Origin: Natronococcus sp. CG52
Lineage (GTDB): Archaea > Halobacteriota > Halobacteria > Halobacteriales > Natrialbaceae
Reading direction: 5' to 3'
DNA length: 64,000 bases
Assembly: GCF_023913515.1 (NCBI RefSeq)
Contig: NZ_CP099391.1
Coordinates: forward strand, 2,852,001-2,916,000
Below, in pieces: positions 37,926 through 47,191 of the stretch. The notes beneath the pieces are model-generated. The model worked only from the letters and a program-made list of their open reading frames with translations. It searched no databases and was not told where the DNA came from. The first letter of the stretch is position 1. The number at the start of each line of letters is the position of its first letter. A program made the translations under genes and the position numbers.

Positions 37926-38932
37926 TCGTCGTCTCGCTTGCGTTCGCTTCGCGTAATCTGCTCGAGACGTCGCCGCTGCTCGCGATGCAGCGTCACGAGC
38001 ATGTCGGAAAGGACGCCGAACATGAGTAACTGGACGCCGAGCAGGATGGCGGCCGCCGAGACGATCGCCATGATCTCGTGGCCCTGCTGGTACTGGACCC
38101 ACTGCCAGAGGACGTACATCGCGATGACGCCGCCGGACGCGATACCGGCCGCGCCGAGACTCCCGAAGTAAAACAGCGGATTGTTCGTCTTCGCGAGAGA
38201 GTACAGCGCCAGAATGATCGTTCCCCCGTCTTTGAGCGGGTGGAGGTTCGTCTCCGACTCGTCGGGCCGAGCGCTGTAACTGATCGGAACCACGGCAGTG
38301 TCGATCCCGTGTTTCACGCACTCGACGGCGAGTTCGGTCTCGATCGTGAACCCGTCCGAATCCAGCGCGAGCCGGGCGAACGAGTCGGTCGTGAACGCAC
38401 GGTACCCCGAGAGGACGTCGTCGTACGCCGCTCCGTGAATGAACCGGAACGAGCGGTTGATTAACCGATTGCCGAACCCGTTGAGCGCGGCCATCGCGTC
38501 GTCGTCCATGTCAGCGAACCGGTTGCCGATCACGTGCTCGTACCCGCGCGAGAGGGGTTCGATCATCGCGTCCGCATCCGCCGGATCGTACGTTCCGTCG
38601 CCGTCGACCATCAGCACGTACGGGACGGTAATGTACTCCAGCGCCTCGCGGACAGCCTGTCCCTTCCCGTCACCGGACTGGGTAATTACCTGCGCGTCGT
38701 GTTCGCGCGCGATCTCCCGCGTGCCGTCGTCGGAATCTCCGTCGACGATGACGACGTTCGTGTATCCGCGTTCGTGAAAGCCCTCGATCACGTCGCCGAT
38801 CGTCGCCGCCTCGTTCAGGGTCGGGATGAGGACGCAGACCTCCTCGGCCGAAATTTCCCGCGTCATCTCGGTCATGACGAGAACCTCCATCTCGCGCTCG
38901 ACCGCGTCCACGCGGGCCCCATCGTTCTCCAT
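37922..38932 (-). CDS. aglJ: Dolichyl-phosphate hexose synthase AglJ-like glycosyltransferase
   Basis: A 336-residue GT2-family enzyme. The GT-A domain has CVLIPTLNEAATIGDVI, DGDSDDGTREIA and the metal-binding DGDGTYDPAD; later segments VIGNRFAD and VLSGYRAFT are typical of Dol-P-mannose/glucose synthases. Two membrane helices follow (about residues 240-315). In H. volcanii AglJ charges dolichol phosphate with the first sugar of the N-glycan. Here it lies about 20 kb from aglB, with a replication origin and the glycan genes between them. The C-terminus is short and basic. Confidence 0.88.
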   Translation of the reverse strand: MENDGARVDAVEREMEVLVMTEMTREISAEEVCVLIPTLNEAATIGDVIEGFHERGYTNVVIVDGDSDDGTREIAREHDAQVITQSGDGKGQAVREALEYITVPYVLMVDGDGTYDPADADAMIEPLSRGYEHVIGNRFADMDDDAMAALNGFGNRLINRSFRFIHGAAYDDVLSGYRAFTTDSFARLALDSDGFTIETELAVECVKHGIDTAVVPISYSARPDESETNLHPLKDGGTIILALYSLAKTNNPLFYFGSLGAAGIASGGVIAMYVLWQWVQYQQGHEIMAIVSAAAILLGVQLLMFGVLSDMLVTLHREQRRRLEQITRSERKRDDD

Positions 38933-39089
38933 TGTACGTGACTCCCGTGTCGGTATTCAAAAGAGTGCTGATCAGCTACCAGTCGCCGTTCGTGCATTTC
39001 GCTCCGTCGCAGACTCTCCCGGCGGCGTCCGCCGTGTGACCGTTCTCGTCGGGCGCGCTCGAGCGCAGGGTGTGAAGCCACGGACATCG

Positions 39090-40469
39090 CTACGTCTCGA
39101 CGATCGAAAGGAGGTGCTGGCGCATCCGCCCGTCGATCGGGATGTTGGCACACCGATCGTCGAGTCCGATCGTCTGGAGGAGCAGACTCGAGTCGTCGAG
39201 CAGGGAGAGTTGCAGGTACGTTCCCTCCCGGTAGCCGTCGCTCGTCCGGGTCATATCGATGATCTTCAACGTCTCGTACTCTCGAAGCTGGTCGGTGATA
39301 CGCTTCTTCCCGAGGACGTTCGCGTCGATCGCTTCGGCGAACGCGCGGTAGACGCGGTACATTTCCGTCGCCTTGAACGCCGAGCGGTCGGTGAACTCGT
39401 CCATCGTCGCGAGCGCCGCGATCGCGATCTTCGCCTGGGTCGGACAGCCGCGTATCAGATCCTGGATCCGGGTCACTTCGGCGTCGTCGTTCGCGACGCG
39501 AACGTGGTTCTCGGTGACTCTCCCGGCGTCGTTGTCACGGGCGACCTCGCCGGCGAGCCGAAAGAGATCGATGGCTCGCCGCGCGTCGCCGTGTTCTTGC
39601 GCCGAGAACGCGGAACACAGCGGGATGACGTCGTCCGTGAGCACGTCCTCGCGGTAGGCGTCGCGTCGACGGTTGAGGATGTCGCCGAGTTGGTTCGCGT
39701 CGTACGCCGGGAAGACGATCTCGTCCGGTGAGAACGAACTCTCCACGCGGGTGTCCAGCCGATCGCCGTACTTGAGGTCGTTGCTGATGCCGATGACGGT
39801 GATGCTCGCCTCGACGTCGTTCTCCTCGCCCGCCCGCGAGAGTTGCATGAGGAGTTTGCTGTCGTCGGCCTCCTCCGGCGGGACGTTCTTGACGTCGTCC
39901 GGCGGGGCGAGCCGGTCGATTTCGTCCAGAACGACGATGATCGCGTCGTAGAGTTCGTCGATGACCGACCACAGGCGGTCGTAGTAGGCACCCGTTGCGA
40001 TGCCGGAATGGGGGATCGTGATCCCGGTTTTTTCGGGATCGTTCAGACTCTTCGCGAGATGGATCACCGTCTGGACCTCCGAGCGGCGCTGGGCGCAGTC
40101 GATGACCGCTCGACCGATTCGAACGTCGTTCTCCTCGCCGCGTTCGACCACCTCCCGACTGACGTACCGCGTAACGAGGGTCTTCCCGGAACCCGATTTC
40201 CCGAGCAGGAGCGTTCCCTTCCCCGTCCCGCCGGAGATCGTCGGTTTGAGACGTCGGGCGACGGTCTCGATCTGGTTGTTCCGCCCGACGATCTTGTTCT
40301 GGTCGGGGACGTGGTCGATGCGAAGCAGATCCTCGTTCGCGAAAATCCGGTCTTCCTCGTCGAGGACCGAGAGGGGATCGTCGCGAGATTCGGAGCGAGA
40401 GTGGGCGACAGCGCCGTGCTCGGCCGCGTACTCGCCGAGCGTCCCCGTCCCCTCCACGTGCAAAGGCAT
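39090..40469 (-). CDS. orc1: Orc1/Cdc6 replication initiator
   Basis: A 459-residue AAA+ initiator. Walker A is GKSGSGKT (residues 90-97), Walker B is IIVVLDEIDRL, sensor 1 is ITVIGISNDL, and the arginine-finger region follows. A winged-helix DNA-binding domain fills the C-terminal third (FKATEMYRVYRAFAEAID, then KRITDQLREYETLKIIDM). The start ATG at 40469 lies 1 base from an origin-recognition repeat, so Orc1 probably represses its own gene. It is encoded immediately beside the predicted origin. Confidence 0.93.
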   Translation of the reverse strand: MPLHVEGTGTLGEYAAEHGAVAHSRSESRDDPLSVLDEEDRIFANEDLLRIDHVPDQNKIVGRNNQIETVARRLKPTISGGTGKGTLLLGKSGSGKTLVTRYVSREVVERGEENDVRIGRAVIDCAQRRSEVQTVIHLAKSLNDPEKTGITIPHSGIATGAYYDRLWSVIDELYDAIIVVLDEIDRLAPPDDVKNVPPEEADDSKLLMQLSRAGEENDVEASITVIGISNDLKYGDRLDTRVESSFSPDEIVFPAYDANQLGDILNRRRDAYREDVLTDDVIPLCSAFSAQEHGDARRAIDLFRLAGEVARDNDAGRVTENHVRVANDDAEVTRIQDLIRGCPTQAKIAIAALATMDEFTDRSAFKATEMYRVYRAFAEAIDANVLGKKRITDQLREYETLKIIDMTRTSDGYREGTYLQLSLLDDSSLLLQTIGLDDRCANIPIDGRMRQHLLSIVET

Positions 40470-40470
40470 A

Positions 40471-40493
40471 CACCGCGTTTCAGATGAATTCTC
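40471..40493 (+). repeat. ORB-like repeat 1
   Basis: caccgcgtttcagatgaatt, same orientation as repeats 2-4; directly abuts the orc1 start codon. Confidence 0.7.
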
Positions 40494-40598
40494 CTTAGTT
40501 CTTTCCCTCCGCCGACGGCGGCCGATCGCGTCCGGACCGGAATTGCGCCGTGTCAGTCGGTTAACGCGCGATTCGCGACCGCCGCGGCCGCCGTACCG

Positions 40599-40621
40599 AC
40601 ACCGGGTTTCAGATGAATTCT
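40599..40621 (+). repeat. ORB-like repeat 2
   Basis: acaccgggtttcagatgaat; differs from repeat 3 at one central base. Confidence 0.75.
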
Positions 40622-40671
40622 CGAGGCCGAGAGGGAGCCGTCGAACGGGAACGGATTGCGGATTGGTATCG

Positions 40672-40698
40672 CACCCACACCGGATTTCAGATGAATTC
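40672..40698 (+). repeat. ORB-like repeat 3
   Basis: acaccggatttcagatgaat preceded by caccc; matches repeat 4 over its core. Confidence 0.8.
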
Positions 40699-40730
40699 GC
40701 GACTGAGCGGGCGTCGTCGGTCGAGACGAC

Positions 40731-40760
40731 CCCCCCACCCACACCGGATTTCAGATGAAT
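40731..40760 (+). repeat. ORB-like repeat 4 with C/G-run
   Basis: Full-length element: a ccccccaccc run followed by acaccggatttcagatgaat. The G-string beside the core is a usual part of archaeal ORBs. Confidence 0.85.
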
Positions 40761-40885
40761 CGAGTCGCGAGTGCGGATCGGTTCGAGGGGAAGCGGTAAT
40801 CAGGGGTTTCGACGCGAGACTGTGAGGATCGTTCGACGACAGCGACCCCGGACGTCGAGGCGTCTCGAGGCCAGTACCGCCGCGT

Positions 40886-40907
40886 ATTCATTCGAAATCC
40901 GGTGTTG
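40886..40907 (-). repeat. ORB-like repeat 5 (divergent, inverted)
   Basis: attcattcgaaatccggtgt is the reverse complement of the repeat core with small differences. A further degenerate piece lies at about 40960-40980. Confidence 0.55.
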
Positions 40908-41039
40908 TCGCCGTTTCGTTCCGAACGCCGGTCGCGATCATCGTCTCGGTAGTTCGGTCGGACGAAATCACCGGGTGCGGGATAAGTGAGACGGAAAACG
41001 GGACCGAGTGCCGACAGATTGTCGTGAGACCGTGATAAT

Positions 41040-41105
41040 CCGGTTCTTCGCAGCGTACTACTACTACTAGATTACCACTAGAGTAAAGTATATAATAACG
41101 GTACA
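41040..41105. other. AT-rich DNA-unwinding element
   Basis: A local AT-rich patch including ctactactactag and agtaaagtatataataacg, between the two orientations of ORB repeats. It is the best candidate for origin melting. Confidence 0.6.
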
Positions 41106-41238
41106 GGTAGATCGTCGACTTTCCGGGAGCGAGAGCGGTCTGTCGGCGGTGAGTTGCTCCTTCCGCCCGATTCTTCGGGAACGGGCCTCCGTGTTTCCTC
41201 GGGGTAGACGAGAAACCCCACCCGCTCGTTCGGACGAA

Positions 41239-41264
41239 ATCATCTGAAATCCGGTGTGGGGGTG
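41239..41264 (-). repeat. ORB-like repeat 6 (inverted) with G-run
   Basis: atcatctgaaatccggtgtg followed by a ggggg run: the inverted partner of repeat 4, marking the far side of the origin. Confidence 0.85.
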
Positions 41265-41474
41265 AGGACGGCAGTTACCCTGCTTCCCGGGATCCCGGTC
41301 GATACAGCATCCGGTGACGAACCGCGACCGTAGTTCAGAGACATCCCGGAACCGCTCCGATCGACCGGACCACAGCGAACGACCCTCGTGAGATCGAACG
41401 CATCACGGAGCCGCTCTCACGGTATCGGTCAGTACGATCAGAAGACCTTTTTCAGCTACCGACGACCGAACTGT

Positions 41475-42425
41475 ATGGATCTAACGGACGGCCGAATTCT
41501 CGTGACGGGCGGGGCGGGGTTCATCGGTTCACATCTCTCGGAGCGTCTCGTTGCGGACAACGAGGTCGTCATCGTCGACGACTTCTCGAACGGACGTGAA
41601 CGATGGGTCCCTGACGGCGCGGAGTTGCTCGAAGTGGATCTCACCGACCGGGCAGCGGTCGCGGAAACTGTCGATTCCGATCTCGACCTCGTTTTCCACC
41701 TCGCCGCTCGAAAGGATCCCAACGACGACGACCCTCGCGGTCAGTTTGCCGAGAACACGACCATGACGCACTCGCTTCTCGAGGCGTGTCGTACCGCCGG
41801 TGTCGAGCGCTTCGCGTTCGCGTCGTCGTCGACCGTCTACGGGGAAGCGCCACGACCGACGCCCGAAGATTACGCGCCGCTCGAGCCGATCAGCGTCTAC
41901 GGGGCGAGTAAACTCGGCGAGGAAGGGCTGGTTTCGACGTACGCACACTCCCACGGACTCACCGCGTGGACGTTTCGCTTCGCAAACGTCGTCGGCCCTC
42001 GCCTTCGCGGAGCCGTCGTTCCGGACTTCATCGAAAAACTCCGCGAGGACCCGCGCTCGCTCACCGTTCTCGGCGACGGCCGGCAGGAGAAATCCTATCT
42101 CCACGTCGACGATTGCGTAGACGCGATGTGCCACGTAATTGCAAACGCCGGCGCCCGACACGCGAAATCGAACGCGGGTTCGATGCACACGTACAATCTC
42201 GGGACCCGGACGACGACGTCGGTCGATCGAATCGCCGACATCGTCAGCGACGCGCTGGAGATCGATCCGGAGTACGAATACACGGGAGGCGACCGAGGGT
42301 GGACGGGAGACGTGCCCCGAATGCGACTGTCCATCGAAAAGCTATCCGCACTCAAGTGGGAACCGACGGTAGAGAGCGACGACGCCGTTCGTCGAGCGGC
42401 GGACGAACTGATCGGCGAGCTATAA
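41475..42425 (+). CDS. NAD-dependent NDP-sugar epimerase/dehydratase
   Basis: A 316-residue extended SDR enzyme. NAD motif GGAGFIGSHLSERL (residues about 11-24), active-site Ser region FASSSTVYG, and YGASKLGEE supplying the YxxxK pair. Closest in layout to UDP-glucose 4-epimerases. I chose the ATG at 41475, since the upstream 29 codons are not conserved in character. First gene on the far side of the origin, it probably supplies a nucleotide sugar for the glycan built by the downstream genes. Confidence 0.88.
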   Translation: MDLTDGRILVTGGAGFIGSHLSERLVADNEVVIVDDFSNGRERWVPDGAELLEVDLTDRAAVAETVDSDLDLVFHLAARKDPNDDDPRGQFAENTTMTHSLLEACRTAGVERFAFASSSTVYGEAPRPTPEDYAPLEPISVYGASKLGEEGLVSTYAHSHGLTAWTFRFANVVGPRLRGAVVPDFIEKLREDPRSLTVLGDGRQEKSYLHVDDCVDAMCHVIANAGARHAKSNAGSMHTYNLGTRTTTSVDRIADIVSDALEIDPEYEYTGGDRGWTGDVPRMRLSIEKLSALKWEPTVESDDAVRRAADELIGEL

Positions 42426-42539
42426 GCGACAGGGCGGAAGCTCCCCTCTCGTTTCATCCCCGTTTTGCTTTTAATTCACGAGGCAACGACGCTAGCGGTG
42501 TCGAACGGCTTTTGATCGCACCCCGGATAAGATCCCTAC

Positions 42540-43457
42540 ATGCACGATAACCGGATTCTCGTGACGGGCGGCGCGGGATTTATCGGCGCTAATCTCGCCA
42601 ACTCGCTGGCCGAGCGAAACGACGTGATCGCGCTCGACGACTGCTACCTCGGAACTCCCGAAAACCTCTCGGACGACGTGACCTTCGTCGAAGCGAGCGT
42701 GCTAGACGACGATCTCCCGACGGACGTAGACGTCGTGGTTCACCTCGCGGCCCTCTCCTCGTACGCTATGCACGAGGACGATCCGCGCCGAGGCGTCCGA
42801 GTAAACGTCGAAGGGTTCGTGAACGTCGTCGAGCAGGCGCGGCGAGACGGCTGTGAAACCGTCGTTTACGCATCGACATCGTCGATCTACGGAACGCGAA
42901 CGGAGCCGTCCCCGGAGGATATGGACGTCACCGTGAATACCGGTTACGAAGCGTCGAAGGTCGCTCGAGAGCGCTACGGAGAGTACTTCTCGAACCACTA
43001 CGGGCTGTCCGCGTGTGGGATGCGTTTCTTTTCGGTCTACCAGGGGTACGACGGGGCCGAAGAGCACAAGGGAAAGTTCGCGAACGTGATCGCGCAATTC
43101 GCCGACGACGTTGCAAACGGCGACTCGCCGAAACTCTACGGCGACGGGACCCAGACGCGAGACTTCACGCACGTCACGGACGTCGTTCGCGCCCTCGAAC
43201 TGGCCGCCGAGCGCGAACTCGACGGGATCTACAACGTCGGAACCGGCGAGCCGTATTCGTTCAATACGATCGTCGACCTCCTCAACGAAGAACTCGACAC
43301 GAGCGTCGAACCCGAGTACGTCGAGAATCCGATCTCGGATGCGGTCTACGTTCACGACACGTGCGCCGACGCTTCGAAGCTACGGGCGGAGACGGGCTGG
43401 GAGCCCGAGATCAGCCTCGAGGAGGGGATAGAACGGGTGTGTGAATCGTACAGATAA
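42540..43457 (+). CDS. NAD-dependent NDP-sugar epimerase/dehydratase
   Basis: A 305-residue extended SDR with GGAGFIGANLANSL, YASTSSIYG and the YEASKVARE catalytic pair, plus FFSVYQGYDG and the substrate-loop GDGTQTRDFTHVTDVVRA. It is a paralogue of the preceding gene with different substrate-binding loops, so the two probably act on different sugars (UDP-glucose/UDP-glucuronate type). Its stop lies 80 bases before the next gene, which has its own promoter. Confidence 0.88.
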   Translation: MHDNRILVTGGAGFIGANLANSLAERNDVIALDDCYLGTPENLSDDVTFVEASVLDDDLPTDVDVVVHLAALSSYAMHEDDPRRGVRVNVEGFVNVVEQARRDGCETVVYASTSSIYGTRTEPSPEDMDVTVNTGYEASKVARERYGEYFSNHYGLSACGMRFFSVYQGYDGAEEHKGKFANVIAQFADDVANGDSPKLYGDGTQTRDFTHVTDVVRALELAAERELDGIYNVGTGEPYSFNTIVDLLNEELDTSVEPEYVENPISDAVYVHDTCADASKLRAETGWEPEISLEEGIERVCESYR

Positions 43458-43508
43458 CGATCCGGCCGATCGCAGTTCGGTTGTGGGACCGTCCCAATGC
43501 CAAAGAGG

Positions 43509-43516
43509 TTTTTATC
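43509..43516 (+). promoter_or_regulatory. TATA box of the glycosyltransferase operon
   Basis: tttttatc centred 25-26 bases before the ATG at 43538, consistent with a leaderless transcript that starts the GT2-GT4 pair. Confidence 0.55.
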
Positions 43517-43537
43517 TAACACAGTCAACGCCGCCAC

Positions 43538-44680
43538 ATGAACCTGCTCGCGGTGGCTACCGTTTCGCTTCTTCTGCTGACGGCCGCACCCTACGTCTGT
43601 TACCTCGCGCTTCACGCGTGGATTCGTCCGCGGGGATCGCCGGCGGACAAGCGGCCCGCAGAACCGACGGTTAGCATCGTGCTTCCGACGTACAACGAAG
43701 AACGGATCGTCGAGACGAAACTCGACGACCTGCTCGAACTCGACTACCCGATGGAGAAAATCGAGCTCGTCGTCGTCGACTCGTCGACCGACGACACTCG
43801 GACGATCATTCGCGAATACGTCGCTGACCTGGACGCCCCCGAACTGGTGCTACTCGAGGAAGACGAGCGCCGCGGTCTCGCCGTAGCGCTCAACGACGCG
43901 TACGCCGCCGCGTCGAACGACGTCGTCGTCAAGACCGACTGCGATTCCAAACTCTCGTCGGACGTCCTCCGGGAAGCAGTCGCGAACCTCGCGGACGACG
44001 ACGTCGCGGCCGTGACGGGACGAAACGCCGAGGTGCTCGGCGGCAGCGAAGTCGAGTCCGGGTACCGGGGTGTCCAGAGTCACATCCAGCAACTCGAGTC
44101 TCACCTCGACTCGACGCTCATCTTTCACGGGCCGTTCTGTGCGTTCGAGAACGACGCGCTCCTCCCTATCGACCCGAACTCGCTGGCCGACGACACCGAA
44201 CTCGCCCTGAAGATTCGTCGGCAGGGCCAACGGGTGATCTTCGACCCCGCCGTGACGTACATGGAAGCGAGTCACTCCGAGTTCATGAAACGACGCACGC
44301 AGAAGGACCGCCGCGGGATGGGGCTGATCCGATTGCTGATCCAGCACCGCGACGCGCTCGGTCGGTACGGCAACTACGGACGTGTCGTCCTGCCGTTCAA
44401 CTGGTGGTTCATGATCGTCTCGCCGTGGTTGCTCGCGGCGACGCTCGCCGTCGGAACCGTCGCGGCCGTCTCGCTGTTCGGCGTCGGCGGACTGGCGGCT
44501 CCCGTCGCCGTTGGCGCGTTCACGTATCTCGGCCAGCGTGATTTACTCGGACCGGTACAGCCGCTGTACTCGATCTTCGATACGCAGGTATCCTTGCTGC
44601 GAGCGAGTATCGCGCTGGTGATCGGCGACGCAGACGGAACGTGGGACGTCGACGCCGAGCTGCGGGAGGCGTTCAAGTGA
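43538..44680 (+). CDS. Membrane GT2-family glycosyltransferase
   Basis: A 380-residue protein: one N-terminal membrane helix, a GT-A domain (VSIVLPTYNEERIVETKLDD, VVVDSSTDDT, and DCDSKLSSD as the DxD-like motif), an acceptor region with SLADDTELALKIRRQG and QKDRRGMG, then two to three C-terminal helices. The topology is that of processive or lipid-linked sugar transferases such as AglE-type enzymes. It overlaps the next GT4 gene by 4 bases (GTGA). Confidence 0.87.
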   Translation: MNLLAVATVSLLLLTAAPYVCYLALHAWIRPRGSPADKRPAEPTVSIVLPTYNEERIVETKLDDLLELDYPMEKIELVVVDSSTDDTRTIIREYVADLDAPELVLLEEDERRGLAVALNDAYAAASNDVVVKTDCDSKLSSDVLREAVANLADDDVAAVTGRNAEVLGGSEVESGYRGVQSHIQQLESHLDSTLIFHGPFCAFENDALLPIDPNSLADDTELALKIRRQGQRVIFDPAVTYMEASHSEFMKRRTQKDRRGMGLIRLLIQHRDALGRYGNYGRVVLPFNWWFMIVSPWLLAATLAVGTVAAVSLFGVGGLAAPVAVGAFTYLGQRDLLGPVQPLYSIFDTQVSLLRASIALVIGDADGTWDVDAELREAFK

Positions 44681-45714
44681 AGATTCTGCTCGTCACGCAC
44701 CGATACCCGCCGCACGCGGGAGGCGTCGAGACCCACGTTCGCGAACTCGCCACTCGTCTCGTCGACCGCGGACACGACGTGACGGTGTTTAGCGCGGACG
44801 CCGAACCGGACGTCGAACGACGCCACACCGACGATGGGGTGCGAATCCGTCGATTTGCGTCCGCGAGTCCCGGAAGTGCGTTCTACGCGGCGCCGCAGCT
44901 GACCCTCGCCGTCCGCCGTTTCGATGCCGACGTCGTTCACGCGCACAACTACCACGCGTTTCCCCTGTTTTTCGCCGCCCTCGGAATCACGGACGAGCGG
45001 TTCGTCGTCACGACCCACTATCACGGCGGCAGCGCCGACGGCGTTCGAGACGCGTTGCTGTCGCTCTATCGGCCGTTCGGTCGGTCGGCCCTTCGGCGAG
45101 CGGACGACGTGATCGCCGTCAGTGACTGGGAACGGAACCGACTGCGAACGGATTTCGGGGTCGACGCGACGGTGATCCCCAACGGCCTGCACGTCGACCG
45201 CTTTACGGCCGCCGACCCCGAGCGACGGGACGCCCCGTACCTCCTGTCGGTCGGCCGCCTCGAGGAGTACAAGGGCGTCCAGCACGCGATCCGCGCGCTC
45301 CCCGAACTACCCGAGTACGAACTGCTGGTGGCGGGGCGCGGGCCGTACCGGACCAGTTTGGAGCGGCTCGCCCGCGAGACGGGCGTCGCGGACCGGGTGA
45401 CGTTTCTCGGGTTCGTCGACGACGATCGATTACCGCGACTGTACGCCGGAGCGGACGCGTACGTGACGCTGTCGGCGTTCGAGGCGTACGGGATGACGGT
45501 CGCGGAAGCCCTGGCAGCGGGGACGCCGTGCGTCGTCAGAGCGGCCGGCGCGCTGACGGATTGGATCGACCGAGAGGGGTGCGTCGGCGTCGCCGACCCG
45601 TCCCCGACGGCGGTCGCAGCGCGGATTCGCGACGCGGTCGACCGCGATATCGACGCGACCGAAGTCCCGAACTGGGACGACGTTACCGACCGACTCGTCA
45701 CGCGATACGCGTGA
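44677..45714 (+). CDS. GT4-family glycosyltransferase
   Basis: A 345-residue GT-B enzyme with no membrane segment. It starts with GTG at 44677 (KILLVTHRYPPHAGGVETHV). The N-domain has VVHAHNYHAF, and the donor domain has LLSVGRLEEYKGVQHAIRAL, FLGFVDDDRLPRLYAGAD and the catalytic SAFEAYGMTVAEALAAGTP (the E-x7-E motif). Translationally coupled to the preceding GT2, it probably extends the same glycan in the cytoplasm. Confidence 0.9.
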   Translation: MKILLVTHRYPPHAGGVETHVRELATRLVDRGHDVTVFSADAEPDVERRHTDDGVRIRRFASASPGSAFYAAPQLTLAVRRFDADVVHAHNYHAFPLFFAALGITDERFVVTTHYHGGSADGVRDALLSLYRPFGRSALRRADDVIAVSDWERNRLRTDFGVDATVIPNGLHVDRFTAADPERRDAPYLLSVGRLEEYKGVQHAIRALPELPEYELLVAGRGPYRTSLERLARETGVADRVTFLGFVDDDRLPRLYAGADAYVTLSAFEAYGMTVAEALAAGTPCVVRAAGALTDWIDREGCVGVADPSPTAVAARIRDAVDRDIDATEVPNWDDVTDRLVTRYA

Positions 45715-45781
45715 TCGGGTGATCGAGTCCTCACAACCAAAGGCACGTATTGTTTTGAGGGTCGCCCGACTTCGAGTTTAC

Positions 45782-47149
45782 ATGAACGTCCTCCTGGTGA
45801 CCGTCGATTCGCTGCGCGCCGACCGGGTGAGTTCGAACGTGATGCCCGCGACCCGGTCGTTCGCCGATACCGCCCTGGAGTTTACCGAGTGTATCGCTAA
45901 CGGCCCGTCGACTCCCGCATCCTTTCCCGCTATCCACGCGAGCCGGCACTTCGCGAGCATCGAGGGACTGGGGATTCCGCCCCGGAAAACGGACAACGGT
46001 GTTCGGACGCTGGCCGAGACGCTCTCCGAGGCGGGATACGCGACCGCCGGCTACACGGACAACCACTTCGCCAGCGGATCGTACCACTACGATCGCGGAT
46101 TCGAGACGATGTACGACGCCAGCGGCAGGACCGAAGCGGGGCGACTCAAACAGTTCGTTCAATCGAATCTCGAGAAGGACGGCGCGCTGTTCAAGAGCAT
46201 CGAGGCGGTGTACAACCGCGCCGACGCGCTCCTCGCCGAGGCGACCGGCGACGACAGCGAGTACGAGCGCGCGGCGTCGCTGAACGATCGCGCGCTCGAG
46301 TGGATCGACGATCGGTCCGGCGACTGGTTCGCGTGGCTCCACTATATGGATGCCCACCACCCCTACGAGGCCCCCGAGAGGTATCAGCGGCAGTTCCTCG
46401 ACGAACCGCTCTCGCTGTCTCGCTGTCGCGGTCTCTCCCGCAAGGGGACCCACCATCCGGAGGACGTGACGGACGAGGAGTGGGACCTGATTCGCGGCCT
46501 CTACGACGCCGAGTGCGCCTACGCGGACGATCAGTTCGAGGCCCTGCTCGGCGCGCTCCACGAGCGCGACCTCCTCGAGGAGACGGTAATCCTGTTCACC
46601 GCCGATCACGGCGAACTCGTCGGCGAACACGGCCACGCCGGTCATCCGCCGAAGTTCTGGGAGGGTATCATCCGCGTCCCGTTCGTCCTCCACCACCCCG
46701 GCAGAGCCGCCGACGTCGTCGACGGGCAGATTCGACTCCTCGACGCGGCGCCGACGATCGCCGATGCGGTCGGGCGCGCTCCGTTCGACGGGTGGCAGGG
46801 AGCGTCGGCGCTGACGATCGCCGACGGCGACGTCGACGCGCGCGAGTTCGCCTTCGGTGACGTGGGGCGGCGGGTCGAGTACGGCCGGTGTTGCGTCCGC
46901 CGCGCCGACGGCTGGAAACTGCTGCGCCACGACGACGGCGAGTTCTGCTTCGACGTGACCGAGACGCCGGCGGAAGATCCCGAGGACGACCGGTCCGACG
47001 ACGCGTCGACCGAGTGCGGCGAACTGTCGGAAGCGCTCGACGACCATCAGGAACGAATGCGGCGGCTTCGGGAGGGCGGCTCGGTCGGCGTCGCGGAGGA
47101 CGAGCGAATGGTCGAGGAGCACCTGCGCGACCTCGGCTACATGGAATAA
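45782..47149 (+). CDS. Sulfatase-like AlkP-superfamily enzyme
   Basis: A 455-residue protein from ATG 45782. Metal-site motifs are VTVDSLRADRV (first Asp), YMDAHHPYEAP and FTADHGELVGEHGHAGH. The nucleophile region GPSTPASFPAIHAS lacks the CxPSR formylglycine motif, so it is not a classical sulfatase; a Ser/Thr nucleophile suggests phosphohydrolase or phosphotransferase activity. There is no signal peptide or membrane segment, so it is cytoplasmic. It ends LRDLGYME. It is the first of seven AlkP-fold genes in the island. Confidence 0.85.
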   Translation: MNVLLVTVDSLRADRVSSNVMPATRSFADTALEFTECIANGPSTPASFPAIHASRHFASIEGLGIPPRKTDNGVRTLAETLSEAGYATAGYTDNHFASGSYHYDRGFETMYDASGRTEAGRLKQFVQSNLEKDGALFKSIEAVYNRADALLAEATGDDSEYERAASLNDRALEWIDDRSGDWFAWLHYMDAHHPYEAPERYQRQFLDEPLSLSRCRGLSRKGTHHPEDVTDEEWDLIRGLYDAECAYADDQFEALLGALHERDLLEETVILFTADHGELVGEHGHAGHPPKFWEGIIRVPFVLHHPGRAADVVDGQIRLLDAAPTIADAVGRAPFDGWQGASALTIADGDVDAREFAFGDVGRRVEYGRCCVRRADGWKLLRHDDGEFCFDVTETPAEDPEDDRSDDASTECGELSEALDDHQERMRRLREGGSVGVAEDERMVEEHLRDLGYME

Positions 47150-47191
47150 CTACGGATCGACGTGGAGAGGCTACGGAGCGACGTGGAGCAG

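Larger units (their letters stand above)
40470..41270. other. Predicted replication origin (oriC)
   Basis: An 800-bp gene-free region next to orc1. It contains four direct ORB-like repeats near orc1 and two inverted copies further right. Between the two groups lies an AT-rich stretch at 41040-41105. Repeats facing each other across an unwinding element beside a cdc6 gene is the standard haloarchaeal origin layout. Confidence 0.85.

Noticed and set aside
40470-40742. N-terminal extension of Orc1 to 40742
   Set aside because: The added segment is built from the origin repeats (ETRC-like peptides from the ORBs) and precedes the natural start at 40469.
40471-41264. Regular short repeats as a CRISPR array
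   Set aside because: Spacing is irregular, copies occur in both orientations, and no cas genes are present; next to orc1 they fit ORBs.
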